55,702 nt of DNA, taken from contig JAUWXJ010000001.1 of assembly GCA_030616425.1 (NCBI GenBank), forward strand, positions 1-55,702. The letters are read 5' to 3'. The position numbers and the translations under genes are program-made. This document shows positions 1 through 8,810 of the stretch, piece by piece. The notes below the pieces were generated by a model. It worked only from the letters and a program-made list of their open reading frames with translations, had not been told where the DNA came from and did no database searches. Every line of letters starts with the position of its first letter. The stretch's first letter is position 1. The stretch comes from Desulfobacterales bacterium. GTDB taxonomy: Bacteria; Desulfobacterota; Desulfobacteria; Desulfobacterales; C00003060.

Positions 1-1011
1 CGGCGAATTCGCCAGGTGATGAACAGCTATATTGGAAAGGGCGGTCACCTCAGCGCCCAGCCAATGGGCGCGCTGAGGGATTACGTTGCCCGAAATCCGC
101 GCACGGAGCGTCCGGCCGTGGTAAACTTTCCTGTGCTGCCCGACAACCCCCATAGGGTCGATGTGCCAACCACGCTAAAATTAATCGATGAATACCGGCC
201 GGAGTTGATCATTTTCGGAAAGAGCATGGTCCTGCACAAGGAGCCGGTTGCTGAGATCCGCCAGTTCCTTGACGCCCAGGACATCAATGCTGTGTTGATG
301 TACGACATGGCCCACGTGCTGGGGCTCATCGGCCCGCACTTTCAGCAGCCTTTTGAGGAAGGAGCCGACCTGGTTACCGGATCGACACACAAGACTTTTT
401 TCGGCACACAACGCGGAGTCATTGGTAGTAACTTCCAGGAGCATGAAGAGCGTTATGAGCTTTGGGAGGCTCTGGTTCGGCGGGCCTTCCCCGGATCGGT
501 CTCCAACCATCACCTCGGCACATTACTCGGGCTGCTGATGGCCGCATACGAGATGAATCACTTCAAGGACGAATACCAACCAAAAGTCATCTCCAATGCC
601 AAGGCATTCGCCAGGGCGCTAAAGGAAAGTGGGTTGGATGTAGCCGGCGACCCGGCCATCGACTTCACGGAAACCCACCAGGTGGTGGTCGATGTGGGTT
701 ACAGCTACGGGCCGGAAATTGCCGGCCGGCTCGAAGCCAATAACATCATCTGCAATTATCAAGCAAACACGGACGAAGAGGGGTTTACTGCTTCCGGGGC
801 TCTGCGGATGGGTGTATCTGAGATGACCCGCTTCGGCATGGAAGAAGAAGGTTTCCGGACCATGGCCGCTCTGATCCATGATGTGGTTGTGAACGATATG
901 AATGTCACTGATCAGGTCAAAGCGCTCCGGGAGCGATTCTCAGATCTGCGGTTCTGCTTCCGTGGCGACGAATACGCCGACGTGCTGCAAAAGCTGCACG
1001 AACTGCTGTAA
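1..1011 (+). CDS. SHMT-like PLP-dependent enzyme, 5' truncated by window edge
   Basis: The frame is open from base 1 and ends at TAA 1009-1011, so the true start lies upstream. The protein resembles serine hydroxymethyltransferase and related fold-type I PLP enzymes: YDMAH supplies the cofactor-binding Asp and His, and GSTHKTFFG holds the probable Schiff-base lysine (codon 391-393). A later GALRMG stretch corresponds to the SHMT phosphate or carboxylate-binding Arg region. Family members interconvert serine and glycine with tetrahydrofolate. The lysine context (THKTFFGTQRG) departs from the classical THKTLRGPRGG, so this may be a divergent paralog with another amino-acid substrate. It is convergent with the next gene, leaving about 11 bp between the two stops. 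Confidence 0.75.
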   Translation, partial: RRIRQVMNSYIGKGGHLSAQPMGALRDYVARNPRTERPAVVNFPVLPDNPHRVDVPTTLKLIDEYRPELIIFGKSMVLHKEPVAEIRQFLDAQDINAVLMYDMAHVLGLIGPHFQQPFEEGADLVTGSTHKTFFGTQRGVIGSNFQEHEERYELWEALVRRAFPGSVSNHHLGTLLGLLMAAYEMNHFKDEYQPKVISNAKAFARALKESGLDVAGDPAIDFTETHQVVVDVGYSYGPEIAGRLEANNIICNYQANTDEEGFTASGALRMGVSEMTRFGMEEEGFRTMAALIHDVVVNDMNVTDQVKALRERFSDLRFCFRGDEYADVLQKLHELL

Positions 1012-1022
1012 ACAACCTATAT

Positions 1023-1925
1023 TCAAGACGTCCCAGAATAGGAAATCGTGGGTTTCATGGAGAGGTGAAATTCTTCCTCTATTGCTTGAACGTCTTCCAT
1101 CCTTTTTGGATCAAGAAATGTCTTATAAATGAGGTCGTTTCTGTCTAGTGGCCTGCCGAGCAATTTCTGCTCAAGCATGGGCAGAGCTTGAATCGATTTG
1201 TCACAGACCGGGTAGTTCCTGTCATCGAGATTGATAATCGCATCAAAGGAGAGATTGGAAATATTGTTGATGTCTACAAGCTTGATATCTCCGGACCGGG
1301 TGAGAAGAAGATTCCCCACACCTGCAAGATCCGGGACATGATTTGCCTCCACGATCATCTTCTTGACCCTTCCTATGAAGCTCTCAACCTTTTCCTTAAC
1401 ACTGTGGATCCATTGATCGCTTGTCGTAACTAAGTCCTCACCTTTGTCACATCCCATGTTACGCAAAAGTGAGATCAAATGGTCTTTGTCCAAATGGCTC
1501 CATGGGTCCAGTACTTCTCCTTTGACATACTCCTGAAGGCCGCAAAGGAGGATTTCGTGTTTTTCATTTCTTGTATAATCTGTCAGAAATTCTTCGGACC
1601 TCGCGACATAATCTGGAGCCAAGTAGGTTCCAACAATCCTTACTCTTTTTAACTCTTCCTCACCATCTTCTATGGTCTTGAACCTCGTTCTATATATCCT
1701 CAACATCTTTAAAGGCTCAGCCCTCGGATAACTCCTCAATCCATCGATCATGATCCCCTTTGTTTCATCTTCCACATCCTCGGGGTCTAATACCTCCATG
1801 ATATGGGAGCGCAACCCTTGACAATAATGCCTCCTGTAAAAATAAATTCCTGGGGCTCTGATAAAGTTGAGTTCCAATATATCTTCGTGATTCAGGGATG
1901 GTTTTTCTCTTATGTCTTCCGGCAT
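1023..1925 (-). CDS. conserved hypothetical protein, possibly kinase-like fold
   Basis: A 300-residue soluble protein with no signal peptide or membrane segment. I cannot name a family. The stretch VPDLAGVGNLLL followed by IKLVDINNIS near residues 197-225 resembles the catalytic loop and metal-binding Asp of aminoglycoside-phosphotransferase or protein-kinase folds. The Asp-Asn spacing is one residue off the canonical loop, so this is only a suggestion. The C-terminal third is rich in acidic and hydrophobic residues with no clear motif. It follows comF on the same strand after an 89 bp gap and may be the last gene of the unit. Function unknown. Confidence 0.6.
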   Translation of the reverse strand: MPEDIREKPSLNHEDILELNFIRAPGIYFYRRHYCQGLRSHIMEVLDPEDVEDETKGIMIDGLRSYPRAEPLKMLRIYRTRFKTIEDGEEELKRVRIVGTYLAPDYVARSEEFLTDYTRNEKHEILLCGLQEYVKGEVLDPWSHLDKDHLISLLRNMGCDKGEDLVTTSDQWIHSVKEKVESFIGRVKKMIVEANHVPDLAGVGNLLLTRSGDIKLVDINNISNLSFDAIINLDDRNYPVCDKSIQALPMLEQKLLGRPLDRNDLIYKTFLDPKRMEDVQAIEEEFHLSMKPTISYSGTS

Positions 1926-2014
1926 GTGAGAAATTAGATACCCTTTTTGGTGACGTGAGCCTTAGCAAAGGTGGAGCTTCGGGAAACCACAGGGTCCCAT
2001 ACCCCCCCTGCCCC

Positions 2015-2797
2015 TCAGACAGCCCGGGCCAGGGTCAGGACATCCACAAATTCCGCACCGGCCTTCATCAAGACCCGAGCACACTCATTAACTGTGGCGC
2101 CGGTTGTGTAGACATCATCCACTAAAACGATCTTTCGGCCTTTTATCCTCTCTGGATGCCGAACGGAAAAGGCGCCTTTGATGTTTTTCCGGCGCTCTCT
2201 CCGGCTGAGTTCAGTCTGGGGTGCTGTCCAGCGACTGCGGGATAGCGTGAAACCGTCAAAGGGAATTCCTTCCTGTTTTGCCCATCTCCTGATCAAAAGG
2301 TGGGCTTGATTGAATCCCCGTTTCCGGAGGCGCTTCACGTGCAGCGGCACTGGAACAAGGAGATCTATAGCATCCCCATCCCAGAATTGAAAAAAAGTCT
2401 CCCTGGCAAGGGCGCCCAAAGGCCGGGACATGGAGATCTTCCTTCCGTATTTAAGAAGATGAATCGCCTCCATAAGGCTATCGTCATAGACTCCGAAGGC
2501 CCTTGCCATTCTGAAATATCTTCTTTCAGTGATGCACTCGGAACAGGTGTGATTGTCTCCTTCCCGGGAAACAAAAGGGAGACCACATCTTGAGCAAAAA
2601 GGGGAAGCAATCGGGGTAAAGCCCTTTCGGCAAGGCTCGCAAAAGTGCGGAGCAGTAGGATCTGAAACAGGATCAGATGCAAGCTCGCAAGCTGATGGCT
2701 GCAATGGATAATAAGTATTGCAAATAAGGCACTTGGGCGGAAAAACCGCCCTTAAGCATGCCTGCCACAATCCTTGTAGAAAAGGCAGAACGTTCAT
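2015..2797 (-). CDS. comF: ComF family phosphoribosyltransferase-like protein
   Basis: A 260-residue protein with the two ComF hallmarks: an N-terminal cysteine-rich zinc-binding part (KCLICN, CEPCRKG, FCSRCGLPF, HTCSECI) and a C-terminal type I phosphoribosyltransferase domain with the PRPP loop DDVYTTGAT at residues 227-235. ComF proteins take part in late steps of DNA uptake for transformation in several bacteria, but many homologs occur in species not known to be competent, so the role here is open. The start ATG lies just after the icd stop, which suggests translational coupling with icd. Confidence 0.9.
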   Translation of the reverse strand: MNVLPFLQGLWQACLRAVFPPKCLICNTYYPLQPSACELASDPVSDPTAPHFCEPCRKGFTPIASPFCSRCGLPFVSREGDNHTCSECITERRYFRMARAFGVYDDSLMEAIHLLKYGRKISMSRPLGALARETFFQFWDGDAIDLLVPVPLHVKRLRKRGFNQAHLLIRRWAKQEGIPFDGFTLSRSRWTAPQTELSRRERRKNIKGAFSVRHPERIKGRKIVLVDDVYTTGATVNECARVLMKAGAEFVDVLTLARAV

Positions 2798-2799
2798 GT

Positions 2800-4059
2800 T
2801 TAACGCAGCCGTTCTATTACGACTTGTGCAAATTCAGAGCACCTTAGTTCACGGCTGCCTGGCATCTGGCGCGCCAAATCGTGAGTTACAAGGCCATCGG
2901 AAATACTTTTCTGCACGGCCTGCTGAATGGCCGAGGCCGCCTCTTCCCATCCCAAAAACTCCAGCATCATGACCCCGGATAGTATCAGTGAGATTGGGTT
3001 GGCCATATCCTGACCAGCGTACTTGGGGGCTGTGCCATGAGTCGCCTCAAAGACTGCACAATTGTCTCCAAGATTGGCCCCAGGGGCCATACCGAGGCCC
3101 CCTACTTGAGCGACCAGGGCGTCAGAGAGATAGTCTCCGTTCAGATTAGGGGCGGCAATCACATGGTAGTCTTCCGGCCTAAGGAGTACTTGCTGAAACA
3201 TCATGTCTGCAATCTTATCTTTGATCACCACCTTACCCGAAGGCACTTTGCCCTCATGCTCCAGCCCACCCTCTGACTCAACGATGATGTGATCCCCGAA
3301 TATCTCACGCGCCACTTCATAGCCCCATTTCATGAAGGCCCCTGCAGTCTACTTCATGATATTTCCCTTGTGCACCAAGGTCACACTCGGAAGGTTGTGA
3401 TCCAAAGCATATTGTATAGCTCTTGCCACCAGCCGCCTTGAAGCTGTTCGGCTCATGGGCTTCATACCAATGGCCGAATCCTTGGCCACATCAACTCCCA
3501 TCTTATCCTTCAGAAAGCCAATAACAGCCTCTGCCTCTTTGCTTTGGGCTTCCCATTCGATCCCGGCATAGACATCTTCTGTGTTTTCCCGAAACACCAC
3601 CATATCGACCCTTTCAGGGTGCCTCATTGGGCTGGGAACACCCTTGATGTATCTAATGGGCCTAACACAGGCATACAGATCGAGTATCTGTCGCAATGCC
3701 ACATTGATACTGCGAATCCCTTCCCCCACCGGCGTAGTCAATGGCCCCTTGATGGCTACAACATAATCCTTAATCGCCTGCAAAGTCGCCTCAGGAAGCC
3801 ATTCACCTGTTTCTTGATATGCCTTCTCCCCTGCCAATACCTCCGACCATATGATCCTGCGGTCGTCTCCGTACGCAAAAGCGATGCCCGCATCCAGGAC
3901 ACCCTTAGCAGCGGCCCAAATATCAGGGCCGATCCCGTCTCCTTCAATAAACGGAACAATGGGCTCGTCCGGAACCAGAAGCTCACCTTGCTCCGTCACG
4001 GTAATCCGACGGGTGTTGCCTTGATCTTTTTCCTCAGTTTCCAATGTCGTTTTCCTCAT
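2800..4059 (-). pseudogene. icd: NADP-type isocitrate dehydrogenase, interrupted by one in-frame TAG
   Basis: Read straight through, this is a 419-codon frame, the usual length of bacterial isocitrate dehydrogenase (isocitrate to 2-oxoglutarate plus CO2). Codons 1-236 hold the substrate site (EGDGIG, PLTTPVGEGIRS, FRENTEDVYAGIEW and the catalytic Lys in LVHKGN). Codon 237 is TAG at 3349-3351. Codons 238-419 hold the metal site (NLNGDYLSDA) and nucleotide site (HGTAPKYAGQD). The frame does not shift: the text reads NIMK-stop-TAGAFMKWGY where E. coli has NIMKFTEGAF. A Phe position has thus become TAG and the next conserved Glu has become Ala. An ATG five codons after the stop, with AGGGG just upstream, could restart translation. 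Possible readings: true nonsense mutation, sequence error, or a split enzyme. Confidence 0.9.
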
Positions 4060-4071
4060 GAACCCACTTAG

Positions 4072-4209
4072 AAGCTCAAAGCTGAAAGGTCAAAGCCCGC
4101 CCTGGCGCGTCGTTCCCTATGAGCTGCACGGCCAATAAACCCGGCCTGGGCCAGGGCTCAAAGCAAGAAAAAAATTCCGGCTTTCAGCTTTCAGCCTTGA
4201 GCTTTCAGC
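4072..4209. repeat. imperfect inverted repeat between mnmG and icd
   Basis: The gap between mnmG and icd holds two arms of about 25 bp that match in inverted orientation at roughly 22 positions. The left arm begins AGCTCAAAGCTGAAAGG; the right arm is built from GCTTTCAGCTTTCAGCC units. The loop is GC-rich. It is a simple-sequence palindrome (CTGAAAG units) rather than a compact terminator, although a transcript could fold here. No gene is visible in this gap. Confidence 0.6.
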
Positions 4210-4224
4210 TAACAACAAACGGGC

Positions 4225-6099
4225 TTAACGGGCTGACCATTTCTTAAGATAGATCTGAATAATCGATACTGCTGCCGGAGTTATGCCAGATATCCTGGAA
4301 GCCTGTCCGAGAGAAATCGGCTGAATCCTTGAAAGCTTCTCCTTTACTTCATTCGAGAGTCCAGGAACAGCTTGATAGTCAAAGCTGTCAGGGATTTTTG
4401 TCCCTTCCAGGTTTTTCACGCGTTCAACCTGCTGCATCTGGCGTCGAATATATCCATCGTATTTAACAAGGATGGTGGCTTGTTCAGCTATCTCCTTGTC
4501 AAAAGAAAGAACGCGGCTATCAAGCTTTGCAATATCTTTCAGCTCGACCCCGGGCCTTTTTAGCAGATCCTGCAAGGTGACTGGTTGATTGATAAAGCCA
4601 AGCCCAAGACCTTCGAGGGTAGAATTCACTTCTGGCCTTGGGTTGAGGCGAACATCCGAAAGAAGGGCCAAAAGTCTCTGTACGGCATCACGCTTTTTCT
4701 CAAATTTCTCATAGAGCTCCTCAGACACCAGGCCGATCTGATATCCGAGCTCGCGAAGACGCAAATCTGCGTTGTCCTCCCGCAGGAGAAGGCGATACTC
4801 GGCCCTTGAGGTAAACATCCTATACGGCTCCCGGGTACCTTTGGTTACCAGGTCATCGATCATAACGCCGATATAGGCCTGGTCCCGGACAAGAATAATC
4901 GGGGGGTTTCCTCTCAGATGGTACACAGCATTGATCCCTGCCATGATCCCCTGGCCTGCTGCTTCCTCATAACCAGAGGTGCCGTTTATCTGGCCCGCCA
5001 AAAATAACCCTCGAATCGCTTTACACTCTAAGCTTGGTTTAATCTGCACCGGGTCCACATAGTCATACTCAATGGCATAGCCTGGCCGAACAATCTCCAC
5101 CTGTTCAAGCCCCTCAATAGACCGAAGCATCTTGAGCTGCACATCCACCGGAAGGCTCGTTGAAACACCGTTTGGATAAATCTCTGTGGTTCCGAGCCCA
5201 ATGGGCTCAAGAAAGATCTGGTGTCGGGGTTTATCTGGAAAGCGGACCACTTTATCTTCAATCGATGGACAATAGCGTGCCCCGACCCCTTTTATAACCC
5301 CGGTAAAAAGAGGAGATCGATCAAGACCTGTTTTAATAATATCATGGGTCTTTTCGTTCGTGTAAGTAATGTGACATGGAACCTGCTTTTGACTGATGGA
5401 CTTTGTCTCAAAGGAAAATGGAAGTGGTGGTTCATCTCCGTACTGCGGCGTCAGCCTGGGAAAATCGATCGTACGTCCATCCAACCGAGGCGTGGTGCCG
5501 GTCTTGAGGCGACCTATCCTTAAACCCAAAGATTTCAGGCTGTCTGATAGCTTGTTCGAGGGTGGATCTCCCATGCGCCCTGCAGGAAAATTTTTTAACC
5601 CTATATGGATCAGCCCTCTCAGAAAGGTGCCTGTGGTGAGGATAACTGTTTTCCCAAAAAACCTCTCCTGGATACTTGTTATGATGCCTCTGACCGCACC
5701 ATTCTCCACAATCAGGGCATCTACCAGCCGCTGTTTTATGTCCAGATTCTCCTGGCGCTCCAACACACCCTTCATGCGAAGGCGATATTGTTCTTTGTCG
5801 GCCTGGGCCCTGGATGACTGCACAGCAGGGCCCTTCTTGGTGTTCAGACGGCGGAACTGGATACCAGTAGCATCAATGTTTTTGGCCATCTCCCCGCCAA
5901 GGGCGTCGATCTCACGCACAATATGACCTTTGGCCAAGCCTCCTACGGCCGGATTGCATGACATCTCTCCAATGTGGTCTACGTTAACAGTAACCACCAG
6001 CGTGCTATGCCCCAAGCGGGCTGCAGCCAAAGAAGCCTCGCACCCGGCATGGCCGGCTCCCACCACTATAACGTCGTATGTCTTGGAATATGGTTCCAT
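4225..6099 (-). CDS. mnmG: tRNA uridine-5-carboxymethylaminomethyl modification enzyme MnmG
   Basis: A 624-residue protein, full length for MnmG (GidA). It has the FAD dinucleotide-binding motif GAGHAGC at residues 14-20, the SCNPAVGG segment with its conserved Cys near residue 48, a second conserved Cys in ARYCPSIEDK, and the C-terminal helical domain that binds MnmE. With MnmE it installs cmnm5U at the wobble position of tRNAs reading NNA and NNG codons. No mnmE is in the window. It lies between rlmB and icd on the same strand, with a strong hairpin in the gap upstream. Confidence 0.96.
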   Translation of the reverse strand: MEPYSKTYDVIVVGAGHAGCEASLAAARLGHSTLVVTVNVDHIGEMSCNPAVGGLAKGHIVREIDALGGEMAKNIDATGIQFRRLNTKKGPAVQSSRAQADKEQYRLRMKGVLERQENLDIKQRLVDALIVENGAVRGIITSIQERFFGKTVILTTGTFLRGLIHIGLKNFPAGRMGDPPSNKLSDSLKSLGLRIGRLKTGTTPRLDGRTIDFPRLTPQYGDEPPLPFSFETKSISQKQVPCHITYTNEKTHDIIKTGLDRSPLFTGVIKGVGARYCPSIEDKVVRFPDKPRHQIFLEPIGLGTTEIYPNGVSTSLPVDVQLKMLRSIEGLEQVEIVRPGYAIEYDYVDPVQIKPSLECKAIRGLFLAGQINGTSGYEEAAGQGIMAGINAVYHLRGNPPIILVRDQAYIGVMIDDLVTKGTREPYRMFTSRAEYRLLLREDNADLRLRELGYQIGLVSEELYEKFEKKRDAVQRLLALLSDVRLNPRPEVNSTLEGLGLGFINQPVTLQDLLKRPGVELKDIAKLDSRVLSFDKEIAEQATILVKYDGYIRRQMQQVERVKNLEGTKIPDSFDYQAVPGLSNEVKEKLSRIQPISLGQASRISGITPAAVSIIQIYLKKWSAR

Positions 6100-6108
6100 G
6101 TGAAGCCT

Positions 6109-6128
6109 CCCCGCCCTGAAGGGCGGGG
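6109..6128. terminator. perfect 8-bp GC hairpin between rlmB and mnmG
   Basis: CCCCGCCC and GGGCGGGG form a perfect 8 bp stem with a TGAA loop, in the 57 bp gap between the rlmB stop and the mnmG start. There is no T-run on either side, so it is not a classical intrinsic terminator. It could act as an attenuating or RNA-stabilising structure, or be one unit of a GC-rich repeat common in bacterial intergenic DNA. Confidence 0.5.
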
Positions 6129-6156
6129 CTTGCGGGGAGCGAGCCGGTCAAGAATA

Positions 6157-6894
6157 CTACTTCCTTCTCTGTCTCATAACCTCGTACAAGACGACGGCTC
6201 CAGCTACAGCAGCATTAAGCGAGTCAACTAAGTTCCTCTGCGGAACAGATACAAGATAGTCACAAGTCTTTCGAACCAAAGGACGTATCCCCTTGCCTTC
6301 ACCCCCGATGACAAGGACCAAACCAACATTGAAATCAGCCTCATCTGCCCGTTGCTCTGAACCGGCATCGGCCCCCACTACCCAAAGGCCTGCCTTCTTG
6401 AGTTTTTTCAAGGCTGCCACAAGGTTAGTAACCCGAGCTATCAATGTATGCTCCATGGCTCCAGAAGAAGCCTTTGAAACCGAGGGGACCAAAGGAGCAG
6501 AACGGTTTTTAGCAAGCACGATACCGTGGGCGCCCATGGCGAGTCCGGTCCTGATAAGGGATCCCAGGTTTTGTGGGTCTTCAATCCCATCCAGGGCCAT
6601 AACTATCGGAAGCTCACCATCGGTTTCGGCCTTTCTGAGGATAGCGTCTATATCTACCAGCGGATAATCACTGACACGGGCTGCAACGCCTTGGTGTACC
6701 GAGGCGCCCAGGCGCGATCTAAAATAATCCGGCGCTTTATGCTGTATGGGGATCCCCTCGGCCTGAGCACGTTCCAAAAGGTCCTGAATACCTTTGGCGC
6801 GTCGACTCTTTGACACATACAGCCCTTTGAACTCCCGCCGTCCTGCCACCAAGGCCTCATAAACCGGATGGATCCCATAAAGAAGATCATTCAT
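6157..6894 (-). CDS. rlmB: 23S rRNA (guanosine-2'-O)-methyltransferase RlmB (TrmH/SpoU family)
   Basis: A 245-residue SPOUT methyltransferase. The N-terminal substrate-binding part starts LLYGIHPVYEAL. The C-terminal part has the trefoil-knot SAM motifs DGIEDPQNLGSLIRT, VIGGEGKGIRPLV and SLNAAVAGAVVLYE. RlmB methylates the ribose of G2251 in the 23S P-loop; closely related TrmH-family enzymes with other rRNA or tRNA targets cannot be excluded. It ends in TAG, showing TAG acts as a normal stop in this genome. Its start overlaps the end of gmk by 8 bases. Confidence 0.9.
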   Translation of the reverse strand: MNDLLYGIHPVYEALVAGRREFKGLYVSKSRRAKGIQDLLERAQAEGIPIQHKAPDYFRSRLGASVHQGVAARVSDYPLVDIDAILRKAETDGELPIVMALDGIEDPQNLGSLIRTGLAMGAHGIVLAKNRSAPLVPSVSKASSGAMEHTLIARVTNLVAALKKLKKAGLWVVGADAGSEQRADEADFNVGLVLVIGGEGKGIRPLVRKTCDYLVSVPQRNLVDSLNAAVAGAVVLYEVMRQRRK

Positions 6895-7456
6895 GCAAGC
6901 GTGCTTTTCCGATTATGGCTTTCAGTTCCGAAACCGCCTTTAGCAGATCATCATTGACAATCACATGATGATACCGCTCGGCCTCTGCCATTTCTGCTTT
7001 GGCGCTGTTCAGCCGCTGCTCAATCGCCTCAGCTGAGTCCATGCCCCGTTCCGCAAGTCGCCGCTTCAGTTCCTCCATGGATGGTGGTGCTATGAAGACC
7101 AAAATAGCTTCAGGATATTTGGGGTAGAGTCTTTTGGCCCCCTCAACGTCAATGTCAAACAGGATGTCGTAGCCCCTGTTAAGGCTGTCTACTAGAAATT
7201 TGGCCGGCGTGCCATACAGGTGGCCATGTACTTCAGCCCATTCGGCCAACTCACCAGAGTCTATCTTCTTACGAAAGGCAGCATCACTGATAAAATAGTA
7301 GTCTACGCCATCCCGCTCATTCCCGCGAAGGGGACGCGTAGTATACGAAATCGAATACTGAAGCGATAGATCTTCTCTCAAGATCGCTTTCAGAATAGTT
7401 GATTTCCCCGCCCCAGAAGGTGCAGATATGATGAACAGATGTCCTTTTTTTGCCAT
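6887..7456 (-). CDS. gmk: guanylate kinase
   Basis: A 189-residue protein with the guanylate kinase P-loop SAPSGAGKST at residues 11-20, the GMP-binding TTRPLRGNERDGVDYYF segment, and the lid and base-binding regions in the usual order. It phosphorylates GMP to GDP with ATP. It follows remA closely and overlaps rlmB. The order yicC-remA-gmk is conserved between this window and Bacillus (yloC-remA-gmk), although here rlmB rather than rpoZ comes next. Confidence 0.97.
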   Translation of the reverse strand: MAKKGHLFIISAPSGAGKSTILKAILREDLSLQYSISYTTRPLRGNERDGVDYYFISDAAFRKKIDSGELAEWAEVHGHLYGTPAKFLVDSLNRGYDILFDIDVEGAKRLYPKYPEAILVFIAPPSMEELKRRLAERGMDSAEAIEQRLNSAKAEMAEAERYHHVIVNDDLLKAVSELKAIIGKARLHE

Positions 7457-7467
7457 AACGCACGGTC

Positions 7468-7752
7468 TTATAAGCTGCCCGGAGCCTTTTTCTTATCCTC
7501 CTTGAATTCAATCCCCGTCACAAACCGCTGCGATATGGTCTCGGCTTGAATAGCCGAGAGTATGACGTGGTTGCTGTCGGTAATAATAATAGAACGCGTA
7601 CGACGCCCCTGGGTAGCGTCAATTAACCGCTTCCCCTCCTTTGCATCCTCCTTGAGCCGTTTCATGGGAGCCGAACTTGGCGTCACAATGGTCACTATAC
7701 GACTGGCAACGACTGTGTTTCCAAATCCGACGTTCAGCAAGGTCGTATCCAT
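7468..7752 (-). CDS. remA: RemA/DUF370 family regulator
   Basis: A small protein of about 94 residues that starts best at the ATG encoding MDTTLLNVGFGN, the conserved family N-terminus; a longer reading to 7782 adds ten unconserved residues. It has the family core of an N-terminal beta strand, SSAPMKRL and RRTRSIIITDSNHVILSA. In Bacillus RemA is a DNA-binding activator of biofilm matrix and osmoprotection genes. Its role in Gram-negative bacteria is poorly known. It sits between yicC and gmk, the conserved setting for this family. Confidence 0.88.
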   Translation of the reverse strand: MDTTLLNVGFGNTVVASRIVTIVTPSSAPMKRLKEDAKEGKRLIDATQGRRTRSIIITDSNHVILSAIQAETISQRFVTGIEFKEDKKKAPGSL

Positions 7753-7890
7753 TATCTCCTCCAGAGGTTTGTCTCTCGTCATTCGTTATTCGCGGCTCGT
7801 TACGTTTTACGTCCCACGGTTACCGAAACGAGCTGCGCAACCGAGAAACGATATACGATTCACCATTTCTCAGTCACTTGCAATCCTTTA

Positions 7891-8772
7891 CTACTCTATA
7901 TTCTGAACCTGCTCTCTGAGTTTCTCCAGTTCGCTCTTGATTCCCACAACAATCTGGGATAACTTCACATCCCCTCCCTTTGAACCGATCGTGTTAACCT
8001 CCCTGTTGAGCTCTTGGAGCAGGAAATCAAGAGTCCTTCCGGCTGGTGCCTCCGATTCGATCATGTCTAGAAACTGTTTCAAATGACTCTCGGCACGAAC
8101 TATCTCCTCTGTAATATCACTCTTGTCTGCTATAAAAGCCGCTTCTTGAGCCAATCGATTTGGATCTATCTCCACCGTGCCCTGTGTAAGTGCAGCTATG
8201 CGTTCCTCCAAGCGACTATGATAATGTGACAATACGGACGGAGCCAATTCTTTTATGCGGGAGAGGCCCTCCTGAACAGACCGCAAACGTTCCATAAAGT
8301 CCTGGTAGATGGCCTTGCCCTCTGATACACGCATGGCATTTACTTCCTCTAAGGCCGAACCTATACACGATGAAAGAACCGACCAGGTTTTTTCAAGATC
8401 TTCTTCAGGTTCTGTAGTCGTAATGACCCCGCGCATGCCCAAGAGTGTTCCAAGCCCGACCTTTTCGTCAATTTTTAGGGTTTCGCTCAGCTCGGATAAG
8501 GCCCTGTAGTATTCTTTGGCCAGGGGTAGATTAACATCGATGTCAGGAACCGCTTGCGAACCATTCTTAACTTTAATCATCACCTCCACCCTGCCACGCG
8601 AAATCTTGGTCGCGACCAGCTTTTTGATCTGATCCTCGAGAGGAAGAAACCGCTGAGGCATACGTACAATGACCTCTCCGTAGCGACTATTGACCGAACG
8701 TATCTCTATGGTAAATGTGCGACCCTCAACTCTCTTTTCCGCCCTGCCAAAGGCGGTCATACTCTTGATCAT
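7891..8772 (-). CDS. yicC: YicC/YloC family endoribonuclease
   Basis: A 293-residue protein with the YicC N-terminal signature IKSMTAFGRAE and the C-terminal DUF1813-type end (RTLDFLLQELNREVNTIGSK). YicC proteins are endoribonucleases that affect sRNA and mRNA turnover. The middle is helical and charged. It lies downstream of the DUF4416 gene and upstream of remA, and ends in TAG. The 140 bp gap to remA shows only short inverted CG-rich words. Confidence 0.93.
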   Translation of the reverse strand: MIKSMTAFGRAEKRVEGRTFTIEIRSVNSRYGEVIVRMPQRFLPLEDQIKKLVATKISRGRVEVMIKVKNGSQAVPDIDVNLPLAKEYYRALSELSETLKIDEKVGLGTLLGMRGVITTTEPEEDLEKTWSVLSSCIGSALEEVNAMRVSEGKAIYQDFMERLRSVQEGLSRIKELAPSVLSHYHSRLEERIAALTQGTVEIDPNRLAQEAAFIADKSDITEEIVRAESHLKQFLDMIESEAPAGRTLDFLLQELNREVNTIGSKGGDVKLSQIVVGIKSELEKLREQVQNIE

Positions 8773-8810
8773 GGTATCACCGAATCTTTCTGTCCTTTCC
8801 TGCTATAAGG

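Noticed and set aside
3349..3351. Pyrrolysine or other recoding at the icd TAG
   Set aside because: TAG ends several genes here with no extension beyond the expected length (rlmB, yicC, ugd, bamA), and no pyrrolysine insertion is expected in isocitrate dehydrogenase. Other stops in the window are TAA.
6109..6128. Strong intrinsic terminator after rlmB
   Set aside because: The stem is perfect but no T-run follows on either strand, so it was recorded as a hairpin only.
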